NCBI RefSeq assembly: GCF_001456955.1
Contig: NZ_KQ758475.1
Location: 1-64,000 of the forward strand
DNA: 64,000 nt
Source of the DNA: Microbacterium enclense
GTDB lineage: Bacteria; Actinomycetota; Actinomycetes; Actinomycetales; Microbacteriaceae
Direction of reading: 5' to 3'
How positions within the stretch are numbered: the first letter of the stretch is position 1; each line of letters starts with the position of its first letter. Made by a program: the position numbers and the translations under genes. Shown here piece after piece: positions 25,741 through 33,698 of the stretch. The notes under the pieces are model-generated. The model saw only the letters and a list, made by a program, of their open reading frames with translations. It made no database searches and was not told the origin of the DNA.

Positions 25741-26628
25741 TCAGTGGGCGGTCGCGCCGCGACGGGTCAGGCGCGAGACACCCGTGACCACGCCGACGAT
25801 GATCAGGCCGAGCACGAGACCGAACACGGCCGAGATCGCCGTGTCGACGATCCAGACGACGACCGGTCCCGCCGCCTCGATCGCGTGGGTGACGACGTGG
25901 ACGAGGTCGTACGGACCCGACCAGAGCGTCTCGGCGAGGTTCTGCACCACGAGGTGACCGCCGACCCACAGCATCGCAACGGTCCCCACGATGCTGATGA
26001 CACGGAAGACGGCGGGCATGGATGCCACGATCCGCACGCCGAAGCGACGGATGCCGCGCGACGGGCTCTTCATGAGGCGCAGGCCCATGTCATCCAGCTT
26101 CACGAGCAGCGCCACGGCGCCGTAGACGATCACCGTCATCGCCAGACCGATCACGAGCAGGGCGCCCAGCGTCATCCAGATGCCGAAGTCGGGGTCGAGG
26201 CTCGACAGGGCGATGAGCATGATCTCGGTGCTGAGGATGAGGTCGGTGCGCACCGCGCCGAGCACGAGCTTCTTCTCGTCGCGCGGGCCGTCGTCGTCGT
26301 GCGCGCCGTGATGCACGCCGAACCACTCGAGCACCTTCTCTGCACCCTCGAAGCAGAGGAAACCGCCGCCGATGATCAGCAGGTACGGCAGCACCCAGGG
26401 CGCGAAGGCGGTGAGCAGGAGCGCGATCGGGATGATCACGACGTACTTGTTGAGGATGCTGCCGAGCGCGATCTTCCACACGACCGGCAGCTCCCGCGCG
26501 GGAGTCAGTCCCTGCACGTACTGCGGCGTGACGGCGGCATCGTCGATGACCACGCCGGCGGTCTTGGCGCTGGCCTTCACGGCGGCGCTGAGGATGTCAT
26601 CGACGACGGCGAGGAGTCCGACCGACAT
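25741..26628 (-). CDS. DUF808 / YedI-like membrane protein
   Basis: 295 residues with about six membrane segments. The start SVGLLAVVDDILSAAVKASA and the cytosolic loop after the first segments are diagnostic of the DUF808 family (E. coli YedI). FLCFEGAEKVLEWFG and RTDLILSTEIMLIALSSL are also conserved. GGGAGAAG lies upstream of the ATG. Single-gene unit; the function of the family is unknown. Confidence 0.9.
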   Translation of the reverse strand: MSVGLLAVVDDILSAAVKASAKTAGVVIDDAAVTPQYVQGLTPARELPVVWKIALGSILNKYVVIIPIALLLTAFAPWVLPYLLIIGGGFLCFEGAEKVLEWFGVHHGAHDDDGPRDEKKLVLGAVRTDLILSTEIMLIALSSLDPDFGIWMTLGALLVIGLAMTVIVYGAVALLVKLDDMGLRLMKSPSRGIRRFGVRIVASMPAVFRVISIVGTVAMLWVGGHLVVQNLAETLWSGPYDLVHVVTHAIEAAGPVVVWIVDTAISAVFGLVLGLIIVGVVTGVSRLTRRGATAH

Positions 26629-26815
26629 GTGCGCTTCTCCCGGGGGTGAGGGGGCTGGGCGCGTGTGCGCCGCGGGACGACCTTAGCGGGTGGCGCGCCG
26701 GGGCAGCGGCGGTGGTACCCCGGCGGAGGAGGACGTCCGGTGTGGGAGGAGGGGTTCCACCCGGTCGCCCTCCCCTCCCGCTCACCGACCCCTGTCCCGC
26801 GCCCGGGCGGATGGC

Positions 26816-26821
26816 TAGGGT
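26816..26821 (+). promoter_or_regulatory. candidate -10 box of the molybdo-oxidoreductase operon
   Basis: TAGGGT lies 33 nt before ATG 26855, giving a short leader with GAAGGGA as ribosome-binding site. No convincing -35 is visible. The rest of the 226-bp gap from 26629 has nothing else recognisable. Confidence 0.45.
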
Positions 26822-26854
26822 AAATCCACACATCGACCCCGTCGAAGGGATGCC

Positions 26855-27445
26855 ATGTCGTTCATCACCCGCGGCTTCGGGGGCCGTCGCCGCGAGCGCG
26901 ATCCGCGGCTTCCTCCCGGGCAGAGCCTGGTGTCGGACTGGCCGGTGCTGTCCGCGGGCCCCACCCCCCGCGTCGCGCCCGACGCCTGGGAGTTCGCGAT
27001 CGGCACCGAGAACGGCGTGCACCGCTGGGATCGCGCCGAGCTGCAGGCGCTCGGCATGGAGGACATCGTCGTCGACATCCACTGCGTCACGCACTGGACG
27101 AAGCTCGACATGCCCTGGCGAGGGGTGTCGCTCGACCGGATCTTCGCAGAGGTGCAGACGGACCACCGTTTCGCCATGGTGCACTCCTTCGGCGGGTACA
27201 CCACCAACCTCGCCCTCGACGACCTGCTCGGCGGGAAGAGCTGGATCGCGTTCGAAGCCGACGGCGAACCGCTCAGCGCCGAGCACGGCGGACCCGCGCG
27301 CCTGCTCGTGCCGCACCTGTACTTCTGGAAGAGCGCCAAGTGGGTGCAGGGGCTCATCACGATGCCGCACGACAAGCCCGGGTTCTGGGAGCAGAACGGC
27401 TACCACCCGCGCGGCGACCCGTGGCGCGAGGAACGGTACGGGTGA
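26855..27445 (+). CDS. soluble sulfite-oxidase-like molybdopterin oxidoreductase (YedY-like)
   Basis: 196 residues, a minimal molybdopterin domain. C77 in VVDIHCVTHW is the molybdenum-ligating cysteine of the sulfite oxidase/YedY family. The late HLYFWKSAKWVQGL and the HDKPGFWEQNGYHPRGDPW ending are also conserved. Unlike YedY (MsrP) there is no Tat signal, so the protein should stay in the cytoplasm. The stop overlaps the start of an FAD/NAD reductase (GTGA), which probably delivers electrons. The substrate is unknown. Confidence 0.9.
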   Translation: MSFITRGFGGRRRERDPRLPPGQSLVSDWPVLSAGPTPRVAPDAWEFAIGTENGVHRWDRAELQALGMEDIVVDIHCVTHWTKLDMPWRGVSLDRIFAEVQTDHRFAMVHSFGGYTTNLALDDLLGGKSWIAFEADGEPLSAEHGGPARLLVPHLYFWKSAKWVQGLITMPHDKPGFWEQNGYHPRGDPWREERYG

Positions 27446-28176
27446 GCCGCCGAAGCCCTTCCTGGCACGTCGCGACGGTCGTCGGCACGCGCGCCGAGAC
27501 CGCGACGGCCCGGCGCATCGAGCTCGAGATCGCCACCTGGCCGGGCAACGACGCGGGGGCGCACCTCGACGTGCGCCTCACCGCACCCGACGGGTATCAG
27601 GCCAGCCGCTCCTACTCGGTCGCGTCGTCGGGTGAGGGCACCCGGGTCGTGCTCGTGATCGACGAGGTGCCCGACGGCGAGGTCTCGCCCTTCCTCGTGC
27701 ACGACCTGCGCGAGGGCGACCGGATCGAGGTGCACGGTCCTCTCGGCGCCTTCTTCGTATGGACGCCCTCGCCCGACCCCGCGCCCGTGCAACTCATCGC
27801 CGGCGGGTCGGGAGTCGTGCCGTTGTACGCCATGGCATCCGCGCACGCCGCAAGCGACGACACCGCACCGTTCCGCATGCTGTACTCGGTGCGCTCGTCC
27901 GACGACGTGTTCTTCGGCGACGAGTTACGCGCCCTCGCCGACGGCGATCGCCTTCACCTCGACATCGTCTACACCCGGACCGCGCCGCCCGGCTTCGCGA
28001 GCGCCCCCGGTCGCCTCACCGCGGAGAGCCTCCGCGCAGCCGTCCTCCCCGCCGGCCAGGAGCCCCGGGTGTTCGTGTGCGGACCGACGCCGTTCGTCGA
28101 GGCCGTCGCCGGATGGCTCATCGACGCAGGGCACGCGCCGGCACGTGTCCGCACGGAGAGGTTCGGAGGTTCGTGA
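27442..28176 (+). CDS. ferredoxin-NADP reductase-like FAD oxidoreductase
   Basis: 244 residues. The flavin motif RSYSVAS (RxYS) is near residue 55, the NAD(P) loop LIAGGSGVVPLYAM near 117-130, and the C-terminal FVCGPTPFVEAVAGWLI near 210. No [2Fe-2S] domain follows. Start GTG overlaps the upstream molybdoenzyme, and its stop shares one base with the next ATG. It is therefore the likely electron donor or acceptor of the molybdoenzyme, replacing the membrane heme protein YedZ of other bacteria. Confidence 0.9.
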   Translation: MSRRSPSWHVATVVGTRAETATARRIELEIATWPGNDAGAHLDVRLTAPDGYQASRSYSVASSGEGTRVVLVIDEVPDGEVSPFLVHDLREGDRIEVHGPLGAFFVWTPSPDPAPVQLIAGGSGVVPLYAMASAHAASDDTAPFRMLYSVRSSDDVFFGDELRALADGDRLHLDIVYTRTAPPGFASAPGRLTAESLRAAVLPAGQEPRVFVCGPTPFVEAVAGWLIDAGHAPARVRTERFGGS

Positions 28177-28436
28177 TGTCGTTGCTCGACGGAAACGCCC
28201 TGGCCGGTCGTCTCGACGACCTCCTCGGCTGGGATGCCACGGCATCCCTCGTGCGCTGCAGACACTGCGGCGTCCCGGGACTTCTCGCCACGGCCGCCGT
28301 CTACGCGAGCGACATGGGGGTCGTCGTGCGGTGCCGCTCGTGCGAGGCGGTGCTCGTCACCCTCGTCGACGCGCCGGATGGCAGGACGTGGCTCGGGATG
28401 CCGGGACTCAGCGCTCTCGAGATCCGAAGAGCCTGA
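28176..28436 (+). CDS. DUF6510-like zinc-ribbon protein
   Basis: 86 residues. Two knuckles, C28-x-x-C31 (RCRHCG) and C53-x-x-C56 (RCRSCE), make a classic four-cysteine zinc-ribbon or rubredoxin-like site. TGATG joins it to the reductase gene, so it is the third member of the molybdo-oxidoreductase operon. It could be a metal-bound assembly factor or a small electron carrier; I cannot tell which. A 13-bp hairpin follows at 28464-28493. Confidence 0.82.
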   Translation: MSLLDGNALAGRLDDLLGWDATASLVRCRHCGVPGLLATAAVYASDMGVVVRCRSCEAVLVTLVDAPDGRTWLGMPGLSALEIRRA

Positions 28437-28463
28437 TCTCGTCACGACGATCGACGGGATACG

Positions 28464-28493
28464 CGAGAAGCCCCGGCGAACCGGGGCTTCTCG
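28464..28493. terminator. terminator between the DUF6510 gene and tRNA-Ser(GCT)
   Basis: CGAGAAGCCCCGG (28464-28476), loop CGAA, CCGGGGCTTCTCG (28481-28493). The 13-bp stem has a stable GNRA-like tetraloop and can serve both convergent units. Confidence 0.88.
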
Positions 28494-28494
28494 A

Positions 28495-28586
28495 TGGCGG
28501 AGACGGAGGGATTTGAACCCTCGGTCCCCTTACGGGGACTCCACCTTAGCAGGGTGGTGCACTAGGCCTGACTATGCGACGTCTCC
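28495..28586 (-). tRNA. tRNA-Ser (anticodon GCT)
   Basis: On the minus strand: acceptor GGAGACG pairs with CGTCTCC, discriminator G and an encoded CCA (28495-28497). The anticodon stem CCACC/GGTGG holds the loop CTGCTAA. A long variable arm (GTCCCCGTAAGGGGACC) is typical of serine tRNA, and the T arm is GAGGG-TTCAAAT-CCCTC. It reads AGC/AGU codons. Confidence 0.97.
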
Positions 28587-28638
28587 AGGTGATCGAAGCC
28601 GTACGGCTCGAACACACCGGTCCATACTAGCCCGTCGT

Positions 28639-28674
28639 CACCCGGCATCCGAACCACGATCAGGATGCCGGGTG
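28639..28674 (-). terminator. terminator of the LCP gene
   Basis: CACCCGGCATCC (28639-28650) and GGATGCCGGGTG (28663-28674) form a perfect 12-bp stem 13 bp after the LCP stop on the minus strand. The loop-proximal stem is again the GGCATCC/GGATGCC pair. Confidence 0.82.
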
Positions 28675-28687
28675 CTTGGGCCGAGGA

Positions 28688-29977
28688 TCACTCGCGGACG
28701 TTGCCGTTCGAGCAGGTCGCCTGCGCTGCCGTCTGGCCCGCGATTCCGGAGGGCAGGGCGATGGCCGACGAGGTGGGTGCCGGGGTGGGCTCCGCGCTGT
28801 CGGTGGCCTCGGGGGTTGCCGTTTCGCTCGGGGCCGGCGTCTCGGCGGGCGCGGGCGTCGCGTTCTCGTCGACCACGACGCCGTCGCCGTCGCTCAGGTT
28901 GCCCGAGAGCTCGAGGGGCTGGTTCGCGGCGAGCGCGGCCCACAGCGTGTCGGCGTCCTCGTAGTCGGGCACGACGCGGTTCGCGTCGTAGGGGTCGGTG
29001 TACGTCGGGTACTGGATGAAGACGATGTCGTCGAAGGGGACGTCCTTCACCGCGGAGGCGATCTGCACGAGGGTGAGCGGGTTGGTGAGCGAGGTCGACG
29101 GGTCGACGTTGCGCAGCGCCGTGGACGCGAGCTTGTACAGGGTCGCGGGGTTCGACAGCACCTCCTGGCTCTTGAGCTTGTTGGCCAGACGCGACATGTA
29201 CTGCTGCTGGTTCGAGATGCGGCCCAGGTCGCCGCCGTCGCCGACGCCGTGGCGGGTGCGCAGGAACTGCAGGGCGTCGAGGCCCTTCACCTGGCGCATG
29301 CCGGCGGGCCAGTCGATGCCCGTGTAGGGGTCTTTGATGCCGTTGGCGATGCAGACATCGACGCCGCCGATGGCATCCGTGATGTTGATGACGCCGCCGA
29401 AGCTGACCTTCGCGGCGAACGGGATCTCGAGACCGCTCAGGTCGGAGATGGTGGATGCCACGCACGACAGGCCGCCGTAGAGGTAGGCGCTGTTGATCTG
29501 CTGCTTGCTCATCGCCGAGTTGACGTTGCCGTCTTCGTCGGTGCACGACGGGATCGGCACCATGAGGTCGCGCGGGAACGAGATGACCGTCACCCGGCGC
29601 GGGTTGTCGGAGATGTGCACCAGCATGTTGACGTCGTTGAGGTTGCCCTCGGCGTCGTCGCCGGAGCAGCGGTCGCCGAAGAGCTGCGCGAAGTCGGGTT
29701 CGCACTCGTCGGTGCCGATGAGCAGCAGGTTCACGCCACCCTTGAGCTCGCCCAGATCCGGCGGCACCGCGGGCTGCCCCTTCAGATCGACCGCGTCGGC
29801 GGTGAAACTGCGGGTGAGGTCGATCGCGGCGTAGGCGAAGACGGCACCGCCGGCGACGAGCACGACAGCCAGCACGATGGCAAGACCGCGGAAGAGCTGG
29901 GCGAAGGGGCCCGGCGACGACAGCCGCCCGTGGCGGGCGACGGTGCGTTGACCGCGCGGTGTGGTCGTCTTGCTCAC
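28688..29977 (-). CDS. LytR-CpsA-Psr (LCP) family glycan phosphotransferase
   Basis: 429 residues. A cytoplasmic tail is followed by one membrane segment (about 29-52) and an extracytoplasmic LCP domain: GVNLLLIGTDE, LNDVNMLVHI, VTVISFPRDLMVPIP, INSAYLYGG and LQFLRTRHGVGDGGDLGRIS, which include the arginines and aspartates that hold the polyprenyl-pyrophosphate substrate. A Pro/Ala/Thr-rich tail (about 365-410) ends the protein. GTG start with AAAGGA upstream. LCP enzymes attach glycans such as teichoic or capsular polymers to peptidoglycan; the polymer made at 906-8322 is one possible substrate. Confidence 0.95.
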   Translation of the reverse strand: MSKTTTPRGQRTVARHGRLSSPGPFAQLFRGLAIVLAVVLVAGGAVFAYAAIDLTRSFTADAVDLKGQPAVPPDLGELKGGVNLLLIGTDECEPDFAQLFGDRCSGDDAEGNLNDVNMLVHISDNPRRVTVISFPRDLMVPIPSCTDEDGNVNSAMSKQQINSAYLYGGLSCVASTISDLSGLEIPFAAKVSFGGVINITDAIGGVDVCIANGIKDPYTGIDWPAGMRQVKGLDALQFLRTRHGVGDGGDLGRISNQQQYMSRLANKLKSQEVLSNPATLYKLASTALRNVDPSTSLTNPLTLVQIASAVKDVPFDDIVFIQYPTYTDPYDANRVVPDYEDADTLWAALAANQPLELSGNLSDGDGVVVDENATPAPAETPAPSETATPEATDSAEPTPAPTSSAIALPSGIAGQTAAQATCSNGNVRE

Positions 29978-30171
29978 TCGGGTCCTTTCGCGACGGATGC
30001 CACCGGCCCGGCAGCACGTCGACCCCGGCGGGTCGGAGGTCGCAGCAATACTAGGGACGCACGGCTGTGAATGCCGTGAAGGCGTCCTCGCGACGGCTTC
30101 GAGCGTTCGCCTTCCGGACGCCCTGCCGTTACCGTCGACCCCTATCGTCAGAACGGAACGAGGAGGTACGC

Positions 30172-30282
30172 ATGTTCCCGTCCGTCGACATGGTCGCCAT
30201 GATCATCTTCGTACCCGGACTCTTCCTCGCGACACTGACGATGGGCATCGTCGCCGCCCGCTCGCGGCGCGACCGCCGGTGA
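30172..30282 (+). CDS. 36-residue membrane microprotein, copy 1
   Basis: A short frame with a strong RBS (AGGAGG, 9 nt before ATG 30172). One hydrophobic segment (about residues 8-28, FVPGLFLATLTMGIVAA) is followed by the basic tail RSRRDRR, so the C-terminus should be cytoplasmic. Only 10 bp separate it from a second microprotein gene whose C-terminal half is clearly related (LF-ATxxMGIxAARSxRD). No family is known to me. The context gives no function; it follows the divergent LCP gene. Confidence 0.72.
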   Translation: MFPSVDMVAMIIFVPGLFLATLTMGIVAARSRRDRR

Positions 30283-30292
30283 GGCGTCACGC

Positions 30293-30397
30293 ATGAGCGA
30301 GACGTTCGAGACCTACGCCATCATCGCGGGCATGATCGGCCTCTTCATCGCCACCGTGGTGATGGGCATCATCGCGGCCCGCAGCAACCGCGACTGA
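30293..30397 (+). CDS. 34-residue membrane microprotein, copy 2
   Basis: ATG 30293, ten bases after the stop of copy 1. An acidic/polar start (MSETFETYA) is followed by one membrane segment (about 9-28) and the end GIIAARSNRD. Shares LFIATVVMGIIAARSNRD with LFLATLTMGIVAARSRRD of copy 1, which argues for tandem duplication and real translation of both. GAGG upstream is a modest RBS, so coupling to copy 1 is likely. Function unknown. Confidence 0.7.
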   Translation: MSETFETYAIIAGMIGLFIATVVMGIIAARSNRD

Positions 30398-30505
30398 GCA
30401 GCCCGGCGTCGGTGACCCCACCGCCCCTCCACGCGCCGCTCCGCGGCACGCGGAGCCTCCGGCGGCGTGGGCCCAACTGCGTTCTCATCCCGCTCAACCG
30501 GTCAT

Positions 30506-30546
30506 AACGCGAAACGCGGACCCCTGCGGGGCCCGCGTTTCGCGTT
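30506..30546. terminator. terminator between the microproteins and tRNA-Ser(TGA)
   Basis: AACGCGAAACGCGG (30506-30519) pairs with CCGCGTTTCGCGTT (30533-30546), and an inner CCCC/GGGG extends the stem to a TGCG-type loop. It ends one base before the tRNA 3' end, so it probably stops the tRNA transcript (minus strand) and the microprotein transcript. Confidence 0.9.
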
Positions 30547-30547
30547 G

Positions 30548-30632
30548 CGGAGGGTGTGGGATTCGAACCCACGGGACATTGCTGCCCACTGGTTTTCAAG
30601 ACCAGGTCCATCGGCCGCTCGGACAACCCTCC
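30548..30632 (-). tRNA. tRNA-Ser (anticodon TGA)
   Basis: On the minus strand: acceptor GGAGGGT pairs with ACCCTCC, discriminator G, no encoded CCA. The anticodon loop is CTTGAAA (anticodon TGA) on stem CCTGG/CCAGT-type. A long variable arm (GGGCAGCAATGTCCC) identifies serine. T arm GTGGG-TTCGAAT-CCCAC. It reads UCA and related UCN codons. The absence of an encoded CCA contrasts with the GCT gene at 28495. Confidence 0.95.
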
Positions 30633-30703
30633 CGGACGCACCGAGTCTACCGACCGCCCCGCCAGGCGGCGTCCAGCCCCGGGGCGGGTCCGGCCCGACC
30701 GGA

Positions 30704-30709
30704 TAGCGT
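30704..30709 (+). promoter_or_regulatory. -10 box of a leaderless transcript
   Basis: TAGCGT ends 7 nt before ATG 30717, within GGATAGCGTCG. The same GGATAGCGTCG string is found before the photolyase gene and before the 14865 GH13 gene. Confidence 0.6.
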
Positions 30710-30716
30710 CGGCGGA

Positions 30717-31967
30717 ATGGCCACCACGACGCGCAGCTCCCTGGCATCCTTCTTCCTCCGCCTCGGAAGACAGGTGTGGGTGCGGGCCGCGGCCTTCACG
30801 CTCATCGCCGTCGTCGTCGCCCTGGCGGCGAACTACCTCGGCCCGGTGCTGCCGTTCGAATTCGGGATCGACCTGGCGCAGAACTCCGTCGGTTCGCTGC
30901 TCCAGATCATCGCCACGGCGATGCTCACGGTCAGCACCTTCTCTGTCACGGCGATGGTCACGGCCTTCTCGTCGGCCACCACGACCGCCACACCCCGGTC
31001 GACGCCCCTGCTCATCGCCGACCCGACCTCGCAGAACGCGGTCTCCACGTTCATCGGCGCATTCACCTTCTCGCTCGTCGGCATCGTCGCCCTCTCGACC
31101 GGGTACTACGAACCGCGCGGGCGCACCATCCTGTTCGTCGCCACCCTGGTCGTCATCGCCATCGTCGTTTTCACCCTGCTGCGCTGGATCTCCCACCTGT
31201 CGACGTTCGGACGCATGGCCGACGTCATCGACCGTGTCGAGAAGGCCGCGACGCTGTCGTTCCAGGTGCACGCGGAGTCGCCGACGCTCGGGGCACGGCC
31301 GGCGACCGTCGTGCCCGCGGATGCCACCGCGGTCCACGCCGACGGGGTGGGCTACGTCACGCATGTCGACGTCGCCGGGCTCGACCGCCTCGCGCATCGA
31401 CACGGGATCGAGGTGCACGTTCGCGCGACGCCGGGTCGCATCGCCGACGCGCGCGTTCCGCTCGCCGCGGTCGTAGGGGACGTCGATGACGACGTGCGGT
31501 CCGGCATCCGTCGCGCGTTCCGCATCGAGAACCACCGTACGTACGAGCAGGACCCGCGCTTCGGGGTGATCGCGCTCACCGAGATCGGCAGCCGCGCCCT
31601 GTCGGCCGCGACGAACGACCCGGGCACCGCCATCGAGGTCATCGCCGCGCTGCAGCGGGTTTTCGCCCGCGGCCTCTCCGTCGACGCCGCAGCCGACATC
31701 GAGCACGAGCGCGTCTTCGTCGCGGCGCCCGCACTCGTCGATCTCGTCGACGACGCCTTCCGCCCGCTGGCGCGCGACGGCGCGGCCGACGTCGAGGTGC
31801 AGGTGCGGCTGCAGAAATGCCTCGCCTCGCTCTCGGCATCCGCTCCCGCGCGGGCCGGGGTGTTCCGGGATGCCGCGCGCGCGGCGTACGAGCGGAGCCG
31901 TCGCCAGCTCGACCGGAGCGATGGGCGGATCCTGCGGCGAGCGGTGCGGGAGGCGTGGGGGCGGTAG
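30717..31967 (+). CDS. DUF2254 membrane protein
   Basis: 416 residues. Four membrane segments lie in the first ~150 residues (about 22-43, 58-85, 105-128, 134-157), followed by a soluble C-terminal domain of ~260 residues. Conserved DUF2254 segments include QNSVGSLLQIIATAMLTVST, FSSATTTATPRSTPLLIADP and DPGTAIEVIAALQRV. Likely leaderless. The family is widespread in bacteria and uncharacterised. Confidence 0.9.
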   Translation: MATTTRSSLASFFLRLGRQVWVRAAAFTLIAVVVALAANYLGPVLPFEFGIDLAQNSVGSLLQIIATAMLTVSTFSVTAMVTAFSSATTTATPRSTPLLIADPTSQNAVSTFIGAFTFSLVGIVALSTGYYEPRGRTILFVATLVVIAIVVFTLLRWISHLSTFGRMADVIDRVEKAATLSFQVHAESPTLGARPATVVPADATAVHADGVGYVTHVDVAGLDRLAHRHGIEVHVRATPGRIADARVPLAAVVGDVDDDVRSGIRRAFRIENHRTYEQDPRFGVIALTEIGSRALSAATNDPGTAIEVIAALQRVFARGLSVDAAADIEHERVFVAAPALVDLVDDAFRPLARDGAADVEVQVRLQKCLASLSASAPARAGVFRDAARAAYERSRRQLDRSDGRILRRAVREAWGR

Positions 31968-31997
31968 TCGGCCGCGAGGTCGACGGGTGCGTGGCGG

Positions 31998-32012
31998 CAC
32001 GACGCAGGAGAT
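31998..32012. repeat. solitary arm of the ACGACGCAGGAG palindromic family
   Basis: CACGACGCAGGAGAT is identical to the left arm of the complete element at 63183-63266, but no matching right arm is found in 32013-32237. It looks like a decayed or half copy. The rest of the 270-bp gap 31968-32237 has no gene or hairpin I can support. Confidence 0.55.
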
Positions 32013-32237
32013 TCGACTCCGGCTCCGCCTCGAAGACCGGTTCCCGGCGGGGTGCCGGACGGAAGGTCGGCGTCGGCCGGGGCGGGGCACGTCGGAGTGA
32101 CTACCGATCTGACGTCTGAGTAACGGATACGACGGGGTTATCAGTTCGCCGCGGAGTCGCCCGACGCCGCCGCGACCGGCGTAGACCGAGAACATCACCC
32201 CACGACCCGCCGGGCCGTTCGAGATGAGGAGGTCATC

Positions 32238-32528
32238 ATGCTCGTCACCCCGCTGTCAGCGCAGATCGTTCTCGCCGTCTTCGCGCTCGTCTACGCGGCA
32301 TCCATCTTCGCCGCCATCGTCGCCGTGAGAGACTCGCAGGCGTCTCCCGGGCTTCGCGCCGCCTGGGCGACCGCTCTGCTTCTGCTGCCGCCGGTCGGGC
32401 TCGTCGCGTGGGAGGCGGCGCGCGTCGCCGATCACCGTGCGGCCCACCGGCCCATCACCGTCGTCGATCGCACCGCATCCCTCGCCGACCGCGCCGCGCA
32501 CGTCGCGGGCGGGTTCGCGCGCGTGTGA
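32238..32528 (+). CDS. small two-helix membrane protein (PLDc_N-like)
   Basis: 96 residues. Two hydrophobic segments (about 6-30 and 42-62) are separated by a short basic loop, and LLLPPVGLVAWEAARVADHR resembles the end of the PLDc_N domain (a two-helix module found at the N-terminus of cardiolipin synthases and as stand-alone proteins). A polar tail of ~30 residues follows. Strong RBS GAGGAGG. Alone between DUF2254 and a repeat block; function unknown. Confidence 0.8.
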   Translation: MLVTPLSAQIVLAVFALVYAASIFAAIVAVRDSQASPGLRAAWATALLLLPPVGLVAWEAARVADHRAAHRPITVVDRTASLADRAAHVAGGFARV

Positions 32529-32654
32529 CACGCGCGCCGAGAACCGCCGGGAGCGGACGCGGCCCTCGCGGCGCGGGCATGACGGCAGGACGAGCCGCAG
32601 ACACGCCGCCCACTCGCCGCCGACCTCGGCGTGTCGTCACCGATCCCCGCCGTT

Positions 32655-32757
32655 GTGCTCGGCGGCGGGGCGGGACGTCAGCCGGGTGCTCGGCGGCGGG
32701 GCGGGACGTCAGCCGGGTGCTCGGCGGCGGGGCGGGACCTCAGCCGGGAGCTCGGCG
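32655..32757. repeat. 31-bp tandem repeat, 3.3 copies
   Basis: The unit beginning GTGCTCGGCGGCGGGGCGGG and ending ACGTCAGCCGG repeats at 32655, 32686 and 32717, with a partial fourth at 32748. Copies 1 and 2 are identical; copy 3 has ACCTCAG. Since 31 is not a multiple of 3, it is not coding. It fills the gap between two convergent genes. Confidence 0.9.
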
Positions 32758-32798
32758 GAAGGCGGTCGGCCGACGGCGAGACACCGCGGGAAGACGGG

Positions 32799-33698
32799 TC
32801 AGAGGGCGCGGAGCGCGGCGGCGACGCCACCCTCGGTCACCGACAGACCCACCTCGCCCGCTGCCTCGTGCACCTCGGGCGGCCCCTGGTGCATGGCGAT
32901 CGCGCGGCCGCCGTTGCGCACGGACCACTGCATCATCTCGATATCGTTGCGGCCGTCGCCCATGACCAGCACTCGCTCGGGCGCGATGTCGAGCCACGCC
33001 CGCACGCGCTCGAGCGCGGTCGACTTGTCGACGCCCTGCGGCGCGATGTCGAGCCACGCCGTCCACCCGATCGCGTACGACACCTGGCTGAGGCCGATGC
33101 GCTCGACCAACTGGAGGAAGTCCTGATCGGTCTGCTCGGGGGCGACCACGACGACGCGGCACACCGGCTGGTCCGCCAGACGTTCGAACGACACCCGGTT
33201 GGCGCCGACAAGGTTCCAGTCGTCGAGGTAGTCCGTGAACAGGCGGGTGCCGTCGGGCAGCTCGACGAGGAAGTGCGCTCCGGCCAGGTGCTCGCCCAGC
33301 AGCGTCAGCACCTCGGTGGGATCGAAGGTCTCGACGTGCGCGCGCTCGTAGGCGTCGGAGGTCTCGTCGCCGACGCGCCGCATGATCACGGCGCCGTTCG
33401 AGCACACCGCGTATTCGGGCCGGATGCCGAGACGATCCATGATCGTGTGCGTGCTGTCCCAGCTGCGGCCGGTGGCGAGCATCACCTCGTGCCCCGCCTC
33501 GGCGGCATCGGTCACGGCCTCGACGACGCCCGGACTCAGGGTGTCGTCTTCGAGCAGGACGGTGCCGTCGATGTCGAGAGCGATCAGCATGCGGCCGACG
33601 GGGGCGTCGTCGGCCAGCGCGGCGACCGTGTCGGCCGCCTCCTGCTTCGGCGCGCTCTCGACGGCGCCGGTGTCGGGAAGAGCGGCCTCGTCGGTCAC
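32799..33698 (-). CDS. HAD superfamily phosphatase (Cof-type)
   Basis: 299 residues. After ~38 variable residues, [20 protein letters not shown] carries the nucleophile and acid DxD. Motif II is LATGRS, the K of motif III falls near [10 protein letters not shown], and motif IV is [12 protein letters not shown]. An insertion of Cof/HAD-IIB type cap lies between. GTG 33698 overlaps the serS stop (GTGA), so it is co-translated with serS. Likely hydrolyses a small phosphorylated metabolite; substrate unknown. Confidence 0.92.
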   Translation of the reverse strand: MTDEAALPDTGAVESAPKQEAADTVAALADDAPVGRMLIALDIDGTVLLEDDTLSPGVVEAVTDAAEAGHEVMLATGRSWDSTHTIMDRLGIRPEYAVCSNGAVIMRRVGDETSDAYERAHVETFDPTEVLTLLGEHLAGAHFLVELPDGTRLFTDYLDDWNLVGANRVSFERLADQPVCRVVVVAPEQTDQDFLQLVERIGLSQVSYAIGWTAWLDIAPQGVDKSTALERVRAWLDIAPERVLVMGDGRNDIEMMQWSVRNGGRAIAMHQGPPEVHEAAGEVGLSVTEGGVAAALRAL

